This document shows positions 33,973-42,965 of a DNA stretch of 64,000 nt, piece after piece (position 1 is the first letter of the stretch; each line of letters opens with the position of its first letter). The stretch is from CAYNVQ01 sp964400735 (lineage in GTDB: Bacteria; Acidobacteriota; Aminicenantia; Aminicenantales; Aminicenantaceae), in NCBI GenBank assembly GCA_964400735.1, contig CAYNVQ010000001.1, positions 434,001 through 498,000 of the forward strand, read 5' to 3'. Under the pieces are notes generated by a model. It was given only the letters and a program-made list of their open reading frames with translations, searched no databases and was not told where the DNA came from. Position numbers and translations under genes: made by a program.

Positions 33973-35142
33973 TTAGCAGGGATCGAGTCTCTCTGAGGTT
34001 TCGATGCCTCGGCTTTTGATTTCATCCATGAACTCGACGGGATCGACGGCTGTCTCCAAGCCGTGGACTCCCTTTTGGGCTCTGCCCTGTATGGCCATTT
34101 CCAGCATGATGGCTGCGTGCCAGCCTGTCAACCGTTGCATCGATGTGAACCCGGTCTTTTCATCGTATCTGTCCACAATATCCACCCTGAACTCATGCGG
34201 TCTTCCATTTTTATTACCCTTGACGAGAGCTCTGAGCAGACAGATATCCCGAAAGTTCTCATCGGCCCTGATCTTAGGTTCCAGGAGGGTGTGAAAAATT
34301 TCTCTCGGGGACGTTTGAGTGTCGCCAATTGACAGAGGATCCTGATCAAAAAGCCCTAAAATTTTATAGGCCTTGAACTGCTCGAAATGACCGGGATATC
34401 TGAGCGTCTTGTTCTGGTAGGTACGGAGCTTTCCCTTGTAAGTAAGGATGGCCGAGGAAGTCCCTCCGGAAGTCACGAAGGCTTCCAGTTCGCCCAAGGG
34501 AGGAAAATTCAGTGTTTCGTATTCCGTAAGGGTCGGCAGATGAATCACCCTCCCATCCCTGATAAAAGTAGCTTCTCCATCGTATTCATTGGTCAGTCCG
34601 TTGATGTGGAAAGTGACCCTGTAATTCCAGGGAGGAGCCGGATTTTGGGGCAAACCGCCATCACAGATATAGACATCCTGGGCTTCATCCAGCATATGGA
34701 TGCCGTAGGCAGCCAGACTTCCGGTCAACCCCGGGCCCATTCCACAGTCAGGAATGATGGAAATGCCCGCTTTTTCTGCATCCTCGTTCAGAGCCAGTTG
34801 ATCTCGAACCACCTGTTCATTCCCTCCCAAATCGGTCATGTGGGTATTTGTTTTAATGGCCGCTTGGGTGATTTCCAGATTGTGGTAGTACGGCACGGCG
34901 CTAATACAGCCGTCTGCATCCTCTAACACCTTTTCGACTTCTTGCCGGTCTTTAACATCGATCTTGCGTCCCACAGCATAACGGGATTCTGTTAATTCAT
35001 TTACTCGGTTGGCTGCTGATTGAGCGGCTTCCTCATCTTTGTCGAGCAACGTCACTAGCGAAGCCTCACCATGGACGATCAACTCATAGGCCGAAGCTGT
35101 CCCTTGCCTTCCTGCTCCGAAAATAGCATAACGTATACTCAT
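33973..35142 (-). CDS. Saccharopine dehydrogenase family protein, lysine 6-dehydrogenase-like
   Basis: The 389-residue protein has the Rossmann loop YAIFGAGRQGTASAYEL, VSAVPYYHNLE-type block (ISAVPYYHNLEITQAAI), THMTDLGGN, and IIPDCGMGPGLTGSLAAYG, the pattern of single-gene lysine 6-dehydrogenases. That enzyme oxidatively deaminates lysine to 2-aminoadipate semialdehyde. It would feed the ALDH, aminotransferase and CoA-transferase cluster at 16.6-24.2 kb, but the two are 10 kb apart, so the link is speculative. AGGA precedes the ATG. Confidence 0.85.
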   Translation of the reverse strand: MSIRYAIFGAGRQGTASAYELIVHGEASLVTLLDKDEEAAQSAANRVNELTESRYAVGRKIDVKDRQEVEKVLEDADGCISAVPYYHNLEITQAAIKTNTHMTDLGGNEQVVRDQLALNEDAEKAGISIIPDCGMGPGLTGSLAAYGIHMLDEAQDVYICDGGLPQNPAPPWNYRVTFHINGLTNEYDGEATFIRDGRVIHLPTLTEYETLNFPPLGELEAFVTSGGTSSAILTYKGKLRTYQNKTLRYPGHFEQFKAYKILGLFDQDPLSIGDTQTSPREIFHTLLEPKIRADENFRDICLLRALVKGNKNGRPHEFRVDIVDRYDEKTGFTSMQRLTGWHAAIMLEMAIQGRAQKGVHGLETAVDPVEFMDEIKSRGIETSERLDPC

Positions 35143-35219
35143 ATGAGCTTCCTTTCAAGTCAAGCCATTCATTATATCATGAGAGCTCCGGTATAAGGCA
35201 GTCTACACAAAAATTAACT

Positions 35220-35248
35220 TTGACACCTTCCCCATTCCTTGATATCCT
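35220..35248 (+). promoter_or_regulatory. Promoter of the first kinase gene
   Basis: TTGACA at 35220-35225 and TATCCT at 35243-35248 are 17 bp apart. The box and the leader after it recur almost unchanged at 37758-37822. Confidence 0.65.
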
Positions 35249-35283
35249 TTTACACGATTGATCGGGAAAATAAGGGGACAGCA

Positions 35284-37740
35284 ATGCCAATCACATGCCC
35301 CAAATGCCATCATGATAATCCTGATGATGCGGCTTATTGTGAAAAATGCTCATACTTGCTTAATCCTTCAGACGAAGCCTCTCTCACAAAGACGATCAAA
35401 ACCCCAGCAGCAGGATTGGATGGAGAGAAAACCATAGCCGGCAAATACAGAATCATCGCAAGACTTGGTGCAGGTGGCATGGGAGTCGTGTACAAAGCTC
35501 TGGACTTAAGGCTGGAGCGAACGGTCGCTTTGAAGTTTCTGCCACAGGAATTGACTTACGATTCTGATGCCCGGGAGAGGTTCATCCAAGAAGCCAAAGC
35601 AGCCTCTGCCCTCGAACACAACAATATTTGCGCGATTCATGAAATCGACGAGACCGATGAAGAGCAGGTATTCATAGCAATGGCCTGCTATGAAGGAGAG
35701 AGCCTAAAAGAAAAGATTTACCAAGGAACCATCGATCCGAAACAGGCCATCGATATTGCCATTCAAACTGCCCAGGGCTTGGCCAAGGCCCACAATCAAG
35801 GTATCGTTCACAGAGATGTCAAACCCAGCAATCTCATGATCACTGAAGATGGCGTGGTTAAAATAGTGGATTTTGGTCTGGCCAAGCTCGGCAGCCAGGC
35901 CAGGTTGACCCGGACAGGAACGACAATGGGGACGGTTGCTTACATGTCCCCTGAGCAGGCTGAGGGCAAGACAACAAATCATCAGACCGACATTTGGTCT
36001 CTGGGAGTCGTCCTTTATGAGATGCTCACTGGAAAGTTGCCTTTCGAAGGGGAACAGGAGGCTTCACTCCTTTATTCGATCGTTCACAAGACTCCCAGGC
36101 CGATGACGGAAATAACTCCCGATGTTTCCCCAGAGTTGGAGCAGGTTGTCCACAAAGCGCTGGAAAAGAGCTGCGAAAAACGATACCAATCTATGGATGA
36201 GCTGATAGACGATTTGAAGTCGATCTCAGAAGGGCTTGAACCTTTAAGGGTAAAAGAAAAACCAAGGAAAACCGGGCTTTTTTGGATAAAAAGGACGATC
36301 ATTTATGCAGGTATAGTGATCGTTATAGCCATATTGACTCTCATAGTTTTGAATCTTTTAACCGGTCGCCACACAGTAATCGATTCCATAGCGGTCCTGC
36401 CCTTGGTGAACCTGTCTGGTGATCCAGAACAAGAACACATTGTAGACGGGATGACTGTTGAAGTAATTTCTCAACTATCACAAATTCGAGCGCTACACGT
36501 CATCAATCATTATTCGATGATGAGATATAAGGATTCACAAAAGTCTCTCCCAGAAATAGCCAGAGAATTAAATGTAAAAGGAATTGTGACAGGATTTGTG
36601 AGGAGTTCTGGTGAACAAATCCGTATAACGACAAACCTCGTCGACGCAGCAACAGAAAGGAATTTATGGTCCCAGGATTACGAGCGCGACATGGCCGACA
36701 TACTTTTATTACAAAAGGAAGTAGCTAAGGCTATTGCGGAAGAAGTTGATGCCATGCTCACACCGGAGGAAGCAGAACGGTTGGCCAGTGCTAGGCAAGT
36801 CAATCCTAAGGCCTATGAGGCCTACAGCAAGGGATGTTTTCATCTGCGCAAAAGGACTCCGGAGGGGTTTAAGCTCGGCCTCGAGTATCTCCAGCAAGCG
36901 ATTGAAATAGACCCAAGCTTTGCGCTGGCCCATGCCAGACTGGCAGAACTTTATCTTATGCTTCCGATATGGGGCATAATCCCGTCTTATGAAGCTTTAC
37001 CTAAGGCGAAAGAAGCCTCACTAAAAGCATTGGATTTAGATGATTCGCTCGCTGAGGCTTATACTATCCTTGGTGCAATAAAATATCAAAACGACTGGGA
37101 TTGGGCAGGTGCCGAAAAAAACCTTAAGCACGCCATAGATCTTAATCCAGGCTGTGTGGATGCTCATCGTTATTACGCCAGATATCTCTCAGCATTAGGA
37201 CGCCATGAGGAAGCTATCGCCGAATCGAAGCTGATACTGGAGCTTGATCCAATATCGCTTGACACAAACACCCAATATGGAATCTTACTCTACTTTGCAA
37301 GACAATACGATGAAGCCATTGAGCAATTGCATAGAGCAACCGAGTTTGACCCCGCCTTCGCTTTGGCACATGCATACCTTTATATGGCCTACATAGAAAA
37401 ATCGATGTTTGAGGAAGCCCTGGAAGCCAGCAAAAAGGCAGGGCCATACATCGATTTGGGAATACTGGGAACTTATGCAAGGATGGGAAGAATGGATGAA
37501 GCACAAGGAATGATTCAAGAAGTATCCAAAAGATGGGGAGTTTTCGCTCCCACTGTAATTGCATGGTTTTATGCACAGATGGGAAAGAAGGATGAAGCTT
37601 TTGAATGGCTGGAGAGAGGTTTTGAACAGCAAGATTATTTCATGCATCAATTGAAGGTAGAACCCAAGGCAGATCCTTTGCGCGATGACCCAAGGTTCAA
37701 GGATCTGCTCCGCCGGATGAACTTTCCTGAAGAGGAATGA
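35284..37740 (+). CDS. Membrane Ser/Thr protein kinase with zinc ribbon and TPR sensor, first copy
   Basis: The 818-residue protein starts with a zinc ribbon (CPKC...CEKC). A kinase domain follows with all active motifs: GAGGMGVVY, VALK, HRDVKPSN (about residue 176), DFGLAK and SPEQ. One membrane helix at about 338-360 leads to a TolB/FlgO-like domain (SIAVLPLVNLSGDPE) and a row of TPRs. The kinase faces the cytoplasm and the TPR part is outside. It probably responds to an external protein or peptide ligand; targets are unknown. ATG 35284 with AAGGGG is the start; the frame upstream is only the leader. Confidence 0.93.
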   Translation: MPITCPKCHHDNPDDAAYCEKCSYLLNPSDEASLTKTIKTPAAGLDGEKTIAGKYRIIARLGAGGMGVVYKALDLRLERTVALKFLPQELTYDSDARERFIQEAKAASALEHNNICAIHEIDETDEEQVFIAMACYEGESLKEKIYQGTIDPKQAIDIAIQTAQGLAKAHNQGIVHRDVKPSNLMITEDGVVKIVDFGLAKLGSQARLTRTGTTMGTVAYMSPEQAEGKTTNHQTDIWSLGVVLYEMLTGKLPFEGEQEASLLYSIVHKTPRPMTEITPDVSPELEQVVHKALEKSCEKRYQSMDELIDDLKSISEGLEPLRVKEKPRKTGLFWIKRTIIYAGIVIVIAILTLIVLNLLTGRHTVIDSIAVLPLVNLSGDPEQEHIVDGMTVEVISQLSQIRALHVINHYSMMRYKDSQKSLPEIARELNVKGIVTGFVRSSGEQIRITTNLVDAATERNLWSQDYERDMADILLLQKEVAKAIAEEVDAMLTPEEAERLASARQVNPKAYEAYSKGCFHLRKRTPEGFKLGLEYLQQAIEIDPSFALAHARLAELYLMLPIWGIIPSYEALPKAKEASLKALDLDDSLAEAYTILGAIKYQNDWDWAGAEKNLKHAIDLNPGCVDAHRYYARYLSALGRHEEAIAESKLILELDPISLDTNTQYGILLYFARQYDEAIEQLHRATEFDPAFALAHAYLYMAYIEKSMFEEALEASKKAGPYIDLGILGTYARMGRMDEAQGMIQEVSKRWGVFAPTVIAWFYAQMGKKDEAFEWLERGFEQQDYFMHQLKVEPKADPLRDDPRFKDLLRRMNFPEEE

Positions 37741-37757
37741 GCAATAAAATCAACACT

Positions 37758-37786
37758 TTGACACTTTCCCCATTCCTTGATATCCT
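37758..37786 (+). promoter_or_regulatory. Promoter of the second kinase gene
   Basis: TTGACA at 37758-37763 and TATCCT at 37781-37786 with a 17-bp spacer. The sequence through the ATG at 37822 is nearly identical to the region before the first kinase gene, so both are likely transcribed under the same conditions. Confidence 0.65.
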
Positions 37787-37821
37787 TTTACACGATTGAT
37801 CGGGAAAATAAGGGGACAGCA

Positions 37822-40311
37822 ATGGCAATCAAATGCCCTAAATGTCATTCTGAAAACACGGATACTGCGCGGTTTTGCAGTAACTGTGCAGCTCCTATTG
37901 AATCCTCAAAAGATATCGGTGTCACAAAAACCATAGAAACATCTGATGAAGACTATACCAGGGGCACTGTCTTTGCAGAAAGATTTGAGATTATCGAGGT
38001 GCTGGGCAAAGGGGGGATGGGAAAGGTCTATAGAGTTCTTGATAAAGAACTTGATGAGGAGGTCGCTCTCAAACTTATCTCACCCGAGATCGCCGCCGAT
38101 AAAAGGATAATCGAGCGTTTTAAAAACGAATTGAGACTTGCACGCAAGATAGGACACAGGAATGTATGCCGAATGTATGAGCTCATGGAAATGGAAGGAA
38201 AGCCTTTTATCAGCATGGAGTATGTAAAAGGAGAAGATCTGAAGACTCACATCAGGAGAAAAGAACGGCTATCGGCAGCAGAAGCCATCCGTATTGCCAA
38301 GCAGGTGTGCGAAGGGCTTGCTGAGGCCCATAGGCTGGGAGTCATACACCGTGATTTGAAATCCCAGAACATCATGATCGACAGAGAAGGGCAGGCCAAG
38401 ATAATGGATTTTGGGATAGCCCGTTCGGTCGAAGCTCCAGGAGTCACCGCAACCGGCATAATCATAGGGACACCTGATTACATTTCACCAGAACAGGCGG
38501 AGGGGAAGGAAGCCGATCAGAGGTCAGACCTCTATTCCCTGGGAGTTATCCTGTATGAAATGGTCACCGGGAGTGTGCCTTTTAAAGGGGAGACCGCCTT
38601 TAGTGTGGCTTTAAAGCACAAATCTCAGCTCCCAAGAAGTCCAAAGAAGCTCAATCCCGAGATTTCAGAAGATTTTAATCGCTTGATACTCATCTGCCTG
38701 GAAAAAGAGAGGGAGAGGAGGTACCAGACAGCAGAGGACCTTCTTTCTGACCTGAGAAATATTGAGGAAGGTTTTCCTCTTGGAACAAAGATAAGGCCTA
38801 AGCGGCCGACTTTTGTATCTGACCTAGTCCAAAAAAGAATAGTCATCCCAGTTTTGGCTGTCGCTCTTGTCCTGATCGGAGTAGCCGTGTGGCAGATTTT
38901 TATCCAAAAGAGAGCAGGGCAGGTCCTTCCGGAAGAGCCCTCGATTGCGGTCCTTCCATTCGATGATTTGAGCCTGCTCCAAGATCAAGAAAGCCGATGT
39001 GAAGGATTGGCAGAAACATTGATATCGGCCCTCAGCCAAATAGATAATCTCTATATCCCCGCAAGGACCTCTGCGTTTTCGTTCAAAGGGAAAGAAAAAA
39101 ATTATCAAGAAATAGGGAGGACTTTAGGCGTTAATTTCGTCCTGGACGGAAAGATTCAGAAGGAAGGAAACATGCTGCGCATCACCCCAAGAATAATCAG
39201 GATTTCCGATGAATCTCAAATCTGGGGGCAAACGTACACGGATGTCGAAGAGAATATTTTCGATATCCAGGACCAGATCTCGCTAGAGGTCATCGATAAA
39301 CTAAAAGTCGAGCTTCTGGCAGGCGAAAAAGTGCGGCTTTTTAAGCGCTATACGGAAAATACAGAAGCCTATGATTTGTATTTGAATGGCCTTTATCACT
39401 GGCACAAAAGGACGAAAACAGATCAGTTTCTGGCTATTGATTATTTCGGGAAGGCGATTGAAAAGGATCCTGATTTTGCACTGGCGTATGCAGGGATTGC
39501 GAATGCCTATTCCTCACTCATTTCTTACGGTGATATGTCGCCAAAAGAGGCTACCCCAAAGGCAGAGGCTGCGGCTTTTAAGGCATTAGAAATCGATGAT
39601 ACCCTTGCTGAAACTCATTGCTCAATGGCAACCGTCAACGCTGATAAATGGGACTGGGAGGGTGCAGAAAGAGAGTTTAAAAGAGCCATCGAGCTCAACC
39701 CGAAATATGCCTTGGCTCGCTTATGGTATGGAGATGTTTTATCACTTATGGCTCGATTTGATGAGGCCATTTTCGAGATAGAGAAGGCCAAGGAACTGGA
39801 TCCTCTTTCATTAGCCACAATTAGAGTGGCCGGACAAGTCTATTTTTACGCGCACCGCTTCGATCAAGCTATAAAAGAATTCAAGAAAGTCTTGGCCATG
39901 GATCCTTATTTTCGCCTGGCACATATTTCACTTGGTGGGGTTTATATAGAGATGGGCATGTATGAAGAAGCTCTGGGAGAGATACAAAAAGAAAAGGACC
40001 TCTCAAATGTGTTAAAAGCTAATCAAGAAATTTCTATCGGAAAAACCTATTTGCGAATGGGAAATCGAACTGAAGCATTGAAGGTGCTCGATTCTTTATT
40101 GAATCGATCGAATGAAACATATGTTCCGCCCTACTTCTTAGCTTCATTGTATTTTGTCCTTGGAGAAATAGAGCAGGGATTCAATTGGCTTGAGAGAGCA
40201 TACGAGAGCCGTGATCATTGGCTTGTTCGCATCAAGATAGATCCAACTTTTGACGATGTTCGTTCGGATCCGCGATTCAAGGCTTTATTGAAGAAAATGG
40301 GTTTGGATTGA
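37822..40311 (+). CDS. Membrane Ser/Thr protein kinase with zinc ribbon and TPR sensor, second copy
   Basis: The 829-residue paralogue has the same order: zinc ribbon (CPKC...CSNC), kinase domain (GKGGMGKVY, VALK, HRDLKSQN, DFGIAR, SPEQ), one membrane helix at about 339-360, a TolB/FlgO-like domain (SIAVLPFDDLS) and TPRs rich in DPDFALAYAG-like units. The kinase domains have diverged while the promoter and leader have not, so the duplication is old for the coding part but the control region is conserved or was homogenised. Both kinases look active. Different TPR regions suggest different ligands. Confidence 0.93.
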   Translation: MAIKCPKCHSENTDTARFCSNCAAPIESSKDIGVTKTIETSDEDYTRGTVFAERFEIIEVLGKGGMGKVYRVLDKELDEEVALKLISPEIAADKRIIERFKNELRLARKIGHRNVCRMYELMEMEGKPFISMEYVKGEDLKTHIRRKERLSAAEAIRIAKQVCEGLAEAHRLGVIHRDLKSQNIMIDREGQAKIMDFGIARSVEAPGVTATGIIIGTPDYISPEQAEGKEADQRSDLYSLGVILYEMVTGSVPFKGETAFSVALKHKSQLPRSPKKLNPEISEDFNRLILICLEKERERRYQTAEDLLSDLRNIEEGFPLGTKIRPKRPTFVSDLVQKRIVIPVLAVALVLIGVAVWQIFIQKRAGQVLPEEPSIAVLPFDDLSLLQDQESRCEGLAETLISALSQIDNLYIPARTSAFSFKGKEKNYQEIGRTLGVNFVLDGKIQKEGNMLRITPRIIRISDESQIWGQTYTDVEENIFDIQDQISLEVIDKLKVELLAGEKVRLFKRYTENTEAYDLYLNGLYHWHKRTKTDQFLAIDYFGKAIEKDPDFALAYAGIANAYSSLISYGDMSPKEATPKAEAAAFKALEIDDTLAETHCSMATVNADKWDWEGAEREFKRAIELNPKYALARLWYGDVLSLMARFDEAIFEIEKAKELDPLSLATIRVAGQVYFYAHRFDQAIKEFKKVLAMDPYFRLAHISLGGVYIEMGMYEEALGEIQKEKDLSNVLKANQEISIGKTYLRMGNRTEALKVLDSLLNRSNETYVPPYFLASLYFVLGEIEQGFNWLERAYESRDHWLVRIKIDPTFDDVRSDPRFKALLKKMGLD

Positions 40312-40468
40312 TTAATTCTTCAATCTAATACCAAGTCTTTCGAAACACTACCTATTCCTCGTCTCGCTCTCTTCCTCGAGGAGCGATGTCCGCCTGCCAC
40401 CGGACAGCTTCCTGACCAGCTTTTCTGACATCCAAAGTAATTGTTACAGAAATAAGGTACACATTTCA

Positions 40469-40498
40469 TTGACAAAAGAAGTCCTGCGCTGATAGGCT
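40469..40498 (+). promoter_or_regulatory. Possible promoter of the ankyrin lipoprotein gene
   Basis: TTGACA at 40469-40474 with TAGGCT at 40493-40498 (18-bp spacer) lies just before the ATG at 40509. The -10 match is poor. Confidence 0.35.
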
Positions 40499-40508
40499 AG
40501 ATTGTACA

Positions 40509-41204
40509 ATGAAGCACAAGAAATCATTCATCTTCTGTGCCTTGCTGTTGATGTTTGCCGCCTGCTCTTCTTCTGACAAAGAGGTCCGGGAGGCCAAGGA
40601 TAAGCTGGCCCAAATGGGAGTAGAGTTCAGTGAACAAAGCTTCTTCTCCCATGTCGTCCAAAACCAGCCCAATATGGTGAATTTGTTCATAAAGGCCGGG
40701 GTGGACCCGAATGTCGCTGAGGAAAACATGACTGCATTGCTGGAAGCTTGCAGGAGAGGATATCCGGAGGTTGGTTTAGCTTTGATCGAAGCAGGATCTG
40801 ATGTAAATGCCAAGGATTCTTACGGAGTCTCGTGTCTGATGTTTTCGGCTATAACAGGTTCGAACGATCTGACACTCAAATTGATGGAACAAGGCGCGGA
40901 TGTCAACGCCCAGGATAACTATGGAAGAACGGCTCTCATAGAAGCTCTCACCACAGAGAATGATATCGATCTTAAGACATTTCAGGCATTGATCGATGAA
41001 GGTGCCGACGTCAATGTCAGGATTGAGGGAGGATTGACTCCCCTCATGCTGGCCGCAGACGGCAACGCTGAGATTCTTCGCCTCCTGATCGATGCCGGCG
41101 CTGATTTCGATGCAACCGACGACGAAGGCATTCCTGTATTGCAAAGAGCGAAGAATGATCCGGAAAACTATGAGATCCTTAAAAAGGCAGGAGCTAAAGA
41201 ATGA
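40509..41204 (+). CDS. Ankyrin-repeat lipoprotein
   Basis: The 231-residue protein has a lipoprotein signal (FIFCALLLMFAAC, Cys at 19) and about five ankyrin repeats (MTALLEACRRGYPEVGLALIEAGSDVNAKD and similar, ending LRLLIDAGADFDATDDEG). It is probably membrane-anchored outside the cytoplasm and binds a protein partner. The neighbour, a Tat-exported HDAC-like enzyme, is 32 bases downstream and may be that partner. No catalytic motif is present. Confidence 0.88.
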   Translation: MKHKKSFIFCALLLMFAACSSSDKEVREAKDKLAQMGVEFSEQSFFSHVVQNQPNMVNLFIKAGVDPNVAEENMTALLEACRRGYPEVGLALIEAGSDVNAKDSYGVSCLMFSAITGSNDLTLKLMEQGADVNAQDNYGRTALIEALTTENDIDLKTFQALIDEGADVNVRIEGGLTPLMLAADGNAEILRLLIDAGADFDATDDEGIPVLQRAKNDPENYEILKKAGAKE

Positions 41205-41222
41205 TCATCAAAAATGATCATT
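41200..41222. repeat. 9-bp stem across the stop of the ankyrin gene
   Basis: AATGATCAT at 41200-41208 and ATGATCATT at 41214-41222 flank CAAAA. No U run follows, so it is not a terminator. Each arm holds the palindrome ATGATCAT, so it could also be a double protein-binding site. Confidence 0.5.
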
Positions 41223-41236
41223 AAGAGAGATAACAC

Positions 41237-42295
41237 ATGAAAAACATGAATGATTCTTTGAAAAGAAGAGATTTTCTCCATTTGGCGGGATGTACGGCTC
41301 TCGCCTTAGTCATCCCCCCCAAAATAGTGAATGGCCTCCAATCCGCTCCCAGGACCTCTCTAGTTTTTGATCCTATTTATCTCAAACACGAGACGGGCGA
41401 ATTTCATTTCGAAAATCCCAAACGGCTTCAAGCTATCCTGTCTGGCCTTGAAAAGGCCGATCTTCTCTCTTCGCTGCAATCCATTACCCCCCAAGAAGCA
41501 GCCCTGCACTGGATAGAAAAGGTGCATCAAAAGGACTACATAGAGACTGTGCGCCAGGATGTGATGAGCGGTGCTCACTTCCTCTCAACTAAATCAGGAA
41601 ATACGGCCATTTGCCTCCGTTCTTTCGAGGTTGCCTTATGGGCAGTCGGGGGTGTGCTGAGGGCCTGTGATGCCGTTATGTCCGGCGAGGCAAAGAATGC
41701 CTTTTGCGCTGTGCGCCCTCCTGGCCACCATGCCACGCCCAATCGAGGGATGGGTTTCTGTCTCTTCAATAATGTAGCTATCGCTGCCAGGTATCTTCAG
41801 GAAAAATACGATTTAGAAAGAATCCTGATCGCGGACTGGGATGTCCATCATGGCAACGGAACCCAGGACATTTTTTATGAGGATGGGAGCGTTTTCTTTT
41901 TCAGCACCCACCAGTGGCCTTGGTATCCTTGGTCTGGGAGCGTCGAGGAGACAGGTAAAGGGCCAGGCAAAGGAGCGACGCTCAACGCACCCCTTCCGGC
42001 CGGCTCAGGAGATAAAGATATCGTAGAGGCCTTCGAGAATAGGTTGCGGCCCCACGTCGATAAGTTCAAGCCGGATTTTGTCCTGATATCGGCTGGATTC
42101 GACTCCCGTAACACCGATCCTCTAGGCCGATTCAGGGTCACGGATTCCGGTTTTGAGAGACTTACCCAAATAATGAAACAGATGGCCTCGGACCATTCGG
42201 ATGGCCGCCTTGTCTCTATACTGGAAGGAGGCTATAGCCTCAAAGGCTTAGCCGAGGCTGTCCCCGCCCATGTCCGAGAGCTCATGTCTATATAA
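41237..42295 (+). CDS. Histone deacetylase-family amidohydrolase, Tat lipoprotein-like
   Basis: The 352-residue protein is a full HDAC/AcuC/acetylpolyamine amidohydrolase-type enzyme: VRPPGHHA, ADWDVHHGNGTQDIF with the zinc Asp and His, and SAGFDSRNTDPLG with the second Asp. Unlike most bacterial members it starts with a twin-arginine signal and a lipobox (LKRRDFLHLAGC), so it should be exported folded and perhaps lipid-anchored. It would remove acyl groups from extracellular polyamines, sugars or peptides. The terminator at 42297 follows at once. Confidence 0.9.
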   Translation: MKNMNDSLKRRDFLHLAGCTALALVIPPKIVNGLQSAPRTSLVFDPIYLKHETGEFHFENPKRLQAILSGLEKADLLSSLQSITPQEAALHWIEKVHQKDYIETVRQDVMSGAHFLSTKSGNTAICLRSFEVALWAVGGVLRACDAVMSGEAKNAFCAVRPPGHHATPNRGMGFCLFNNVAIAARYLQEKYDLERILIADWDVHHGNGTQDIFYEDGSVFFFSTHQWPWYPWSGSVEETGKGPGKGATLNAPLPAGSGDKDIVEAFENRLRPHVDKFKPDFVLISAGFDSRNTDPLGRFRVTDSGFERLTQIMKQMASDHSDGRLVSILEGGYSLKGLAEAVPAHVRELMSI

Positions 42296-42296
42296 C

Positions 42297-42330
42297 AGGC
42301 GTCGAATTCCCGAACGCCTTCTTTTCCTGT
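42297..42330 (+). terminator. Rho-independent terminator after the HDAC-like gene
   Basis: AGGCGT at 42297-42302 and ACGCCT at 42314-42319 form a 6-bp stem with an 11-base loop, followed by TCTTTTCCTGT. It starts one base after the stop codon. Confidence 0.6.
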
Positions 42331-42373
42331 AAGCATTGCCAAAACCGTGATGACATATTTGCCACACATAGAA

Positions 42374-42863
42374 CAGAGCATTAGGAAGGGATTGAGCGAC
42401 ATCGGAGGACCCCGACCCAACCTACCCCAGCCTTCCCGAGCTGCTCTTCGAGGGTAACAATAAGGGGACGTTCCATTCAGGGACACTCTATAATTTATTT
42501 AAAAAAAGCCACATCTATGTAATATAGGGTGTCTCCAAATGGGACGTCCCCATATTGTCGGCGAGGATGTTTTGAGCATGACTACACATAACGGGTGGGG
42601 ATCAGGATTAACATGGCTTAAGTTCCAGTGGCTCAGATTGGCGTGCGAGTTCCGCAGCCGCCGAAAAGAGCGACAGCGTTTGGAGAAACGCTGTTGGGGA
42701 ATCCAAGGGGGTATGACCCCTTGGTCGGAGGGCGAAGCCCGAGAAGGGGAGGCAGCGAGTCCGGAGGATGAGCGTTGGAAGGGGGAAGTCAGTTCCCCCT
42801 CCAAGAAGGTGAGGAAATGGCGTATAAAATCCGACTGGAGAGAAAGCACTTCCTAATGCTCTG
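42374..42863 (+). ncRNA. Large structured element R2, copy B; candidate non-coding RNA
   Basis: About 490 bp bounded by a perfect 15-bp inverted repeat (CAGAGCATTAGGAAG at 42374-42388, its reverse complement at 42849-42863). Inside are an R1 hairpin (42464-42551) and four further stems: ACAGCGTTT/AAACGCTGT, CCAAGGGG/CCCCTTGG, GGGC/GCCC, and TTGGA-GGGGGAA with TTCCCCC-TCCAA. Core blocks are shared with 55362-55699 and 31693-31830. No credible reading frame covers it; an open frame at 42539-42856 is low-complexity and crosses the stems. It could be a structured RNA of a mobile element or a non-autonomous mobile element. The strand is not known. Confidence 0.6.
42464..42551. repeat. Palindromic repeat R1, copy B
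   Basis: The left arm starts GGGGACGTTCCATTCAGGG and the right arm ends AATGGGACGTCCCC, 88 bp in all. It sits inside R2 copy B, and the pairing extends outward by ACAATA/TATTGT. The loop is AT-rich. Confidence 0.85.
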
Positions 42864-42910
42864 GATCTTCGATCACGGTTTTGGAAATGCTTCCTTTTTT
42901 CCTGAACAAA

Positions 42911-42939
42911 TTGACGGCTGATTTTGAGTATGATATATC
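42911..42939 (+). promoter_or_regulatory. Promoter before the exported protein at 42966
   Basis: TTGACG at 42911-42916 and TATATC at 42934-42939 have a 17-bp spacer. GAGGTGAT follows eight to ten bases before the ATG. Confidence 0.5.
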
Positions 42940-42965
42940 CGACCATTAGAATTGAGGTGATCAAA

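Noticed and set aside
42539..42856. Open frame of 105 codons inside R2 copy B
   Set aside because: It runs across the arms of several hairpins, has basic low-complexity composition and no ribosome site, and is not kept in the 55362 copy.
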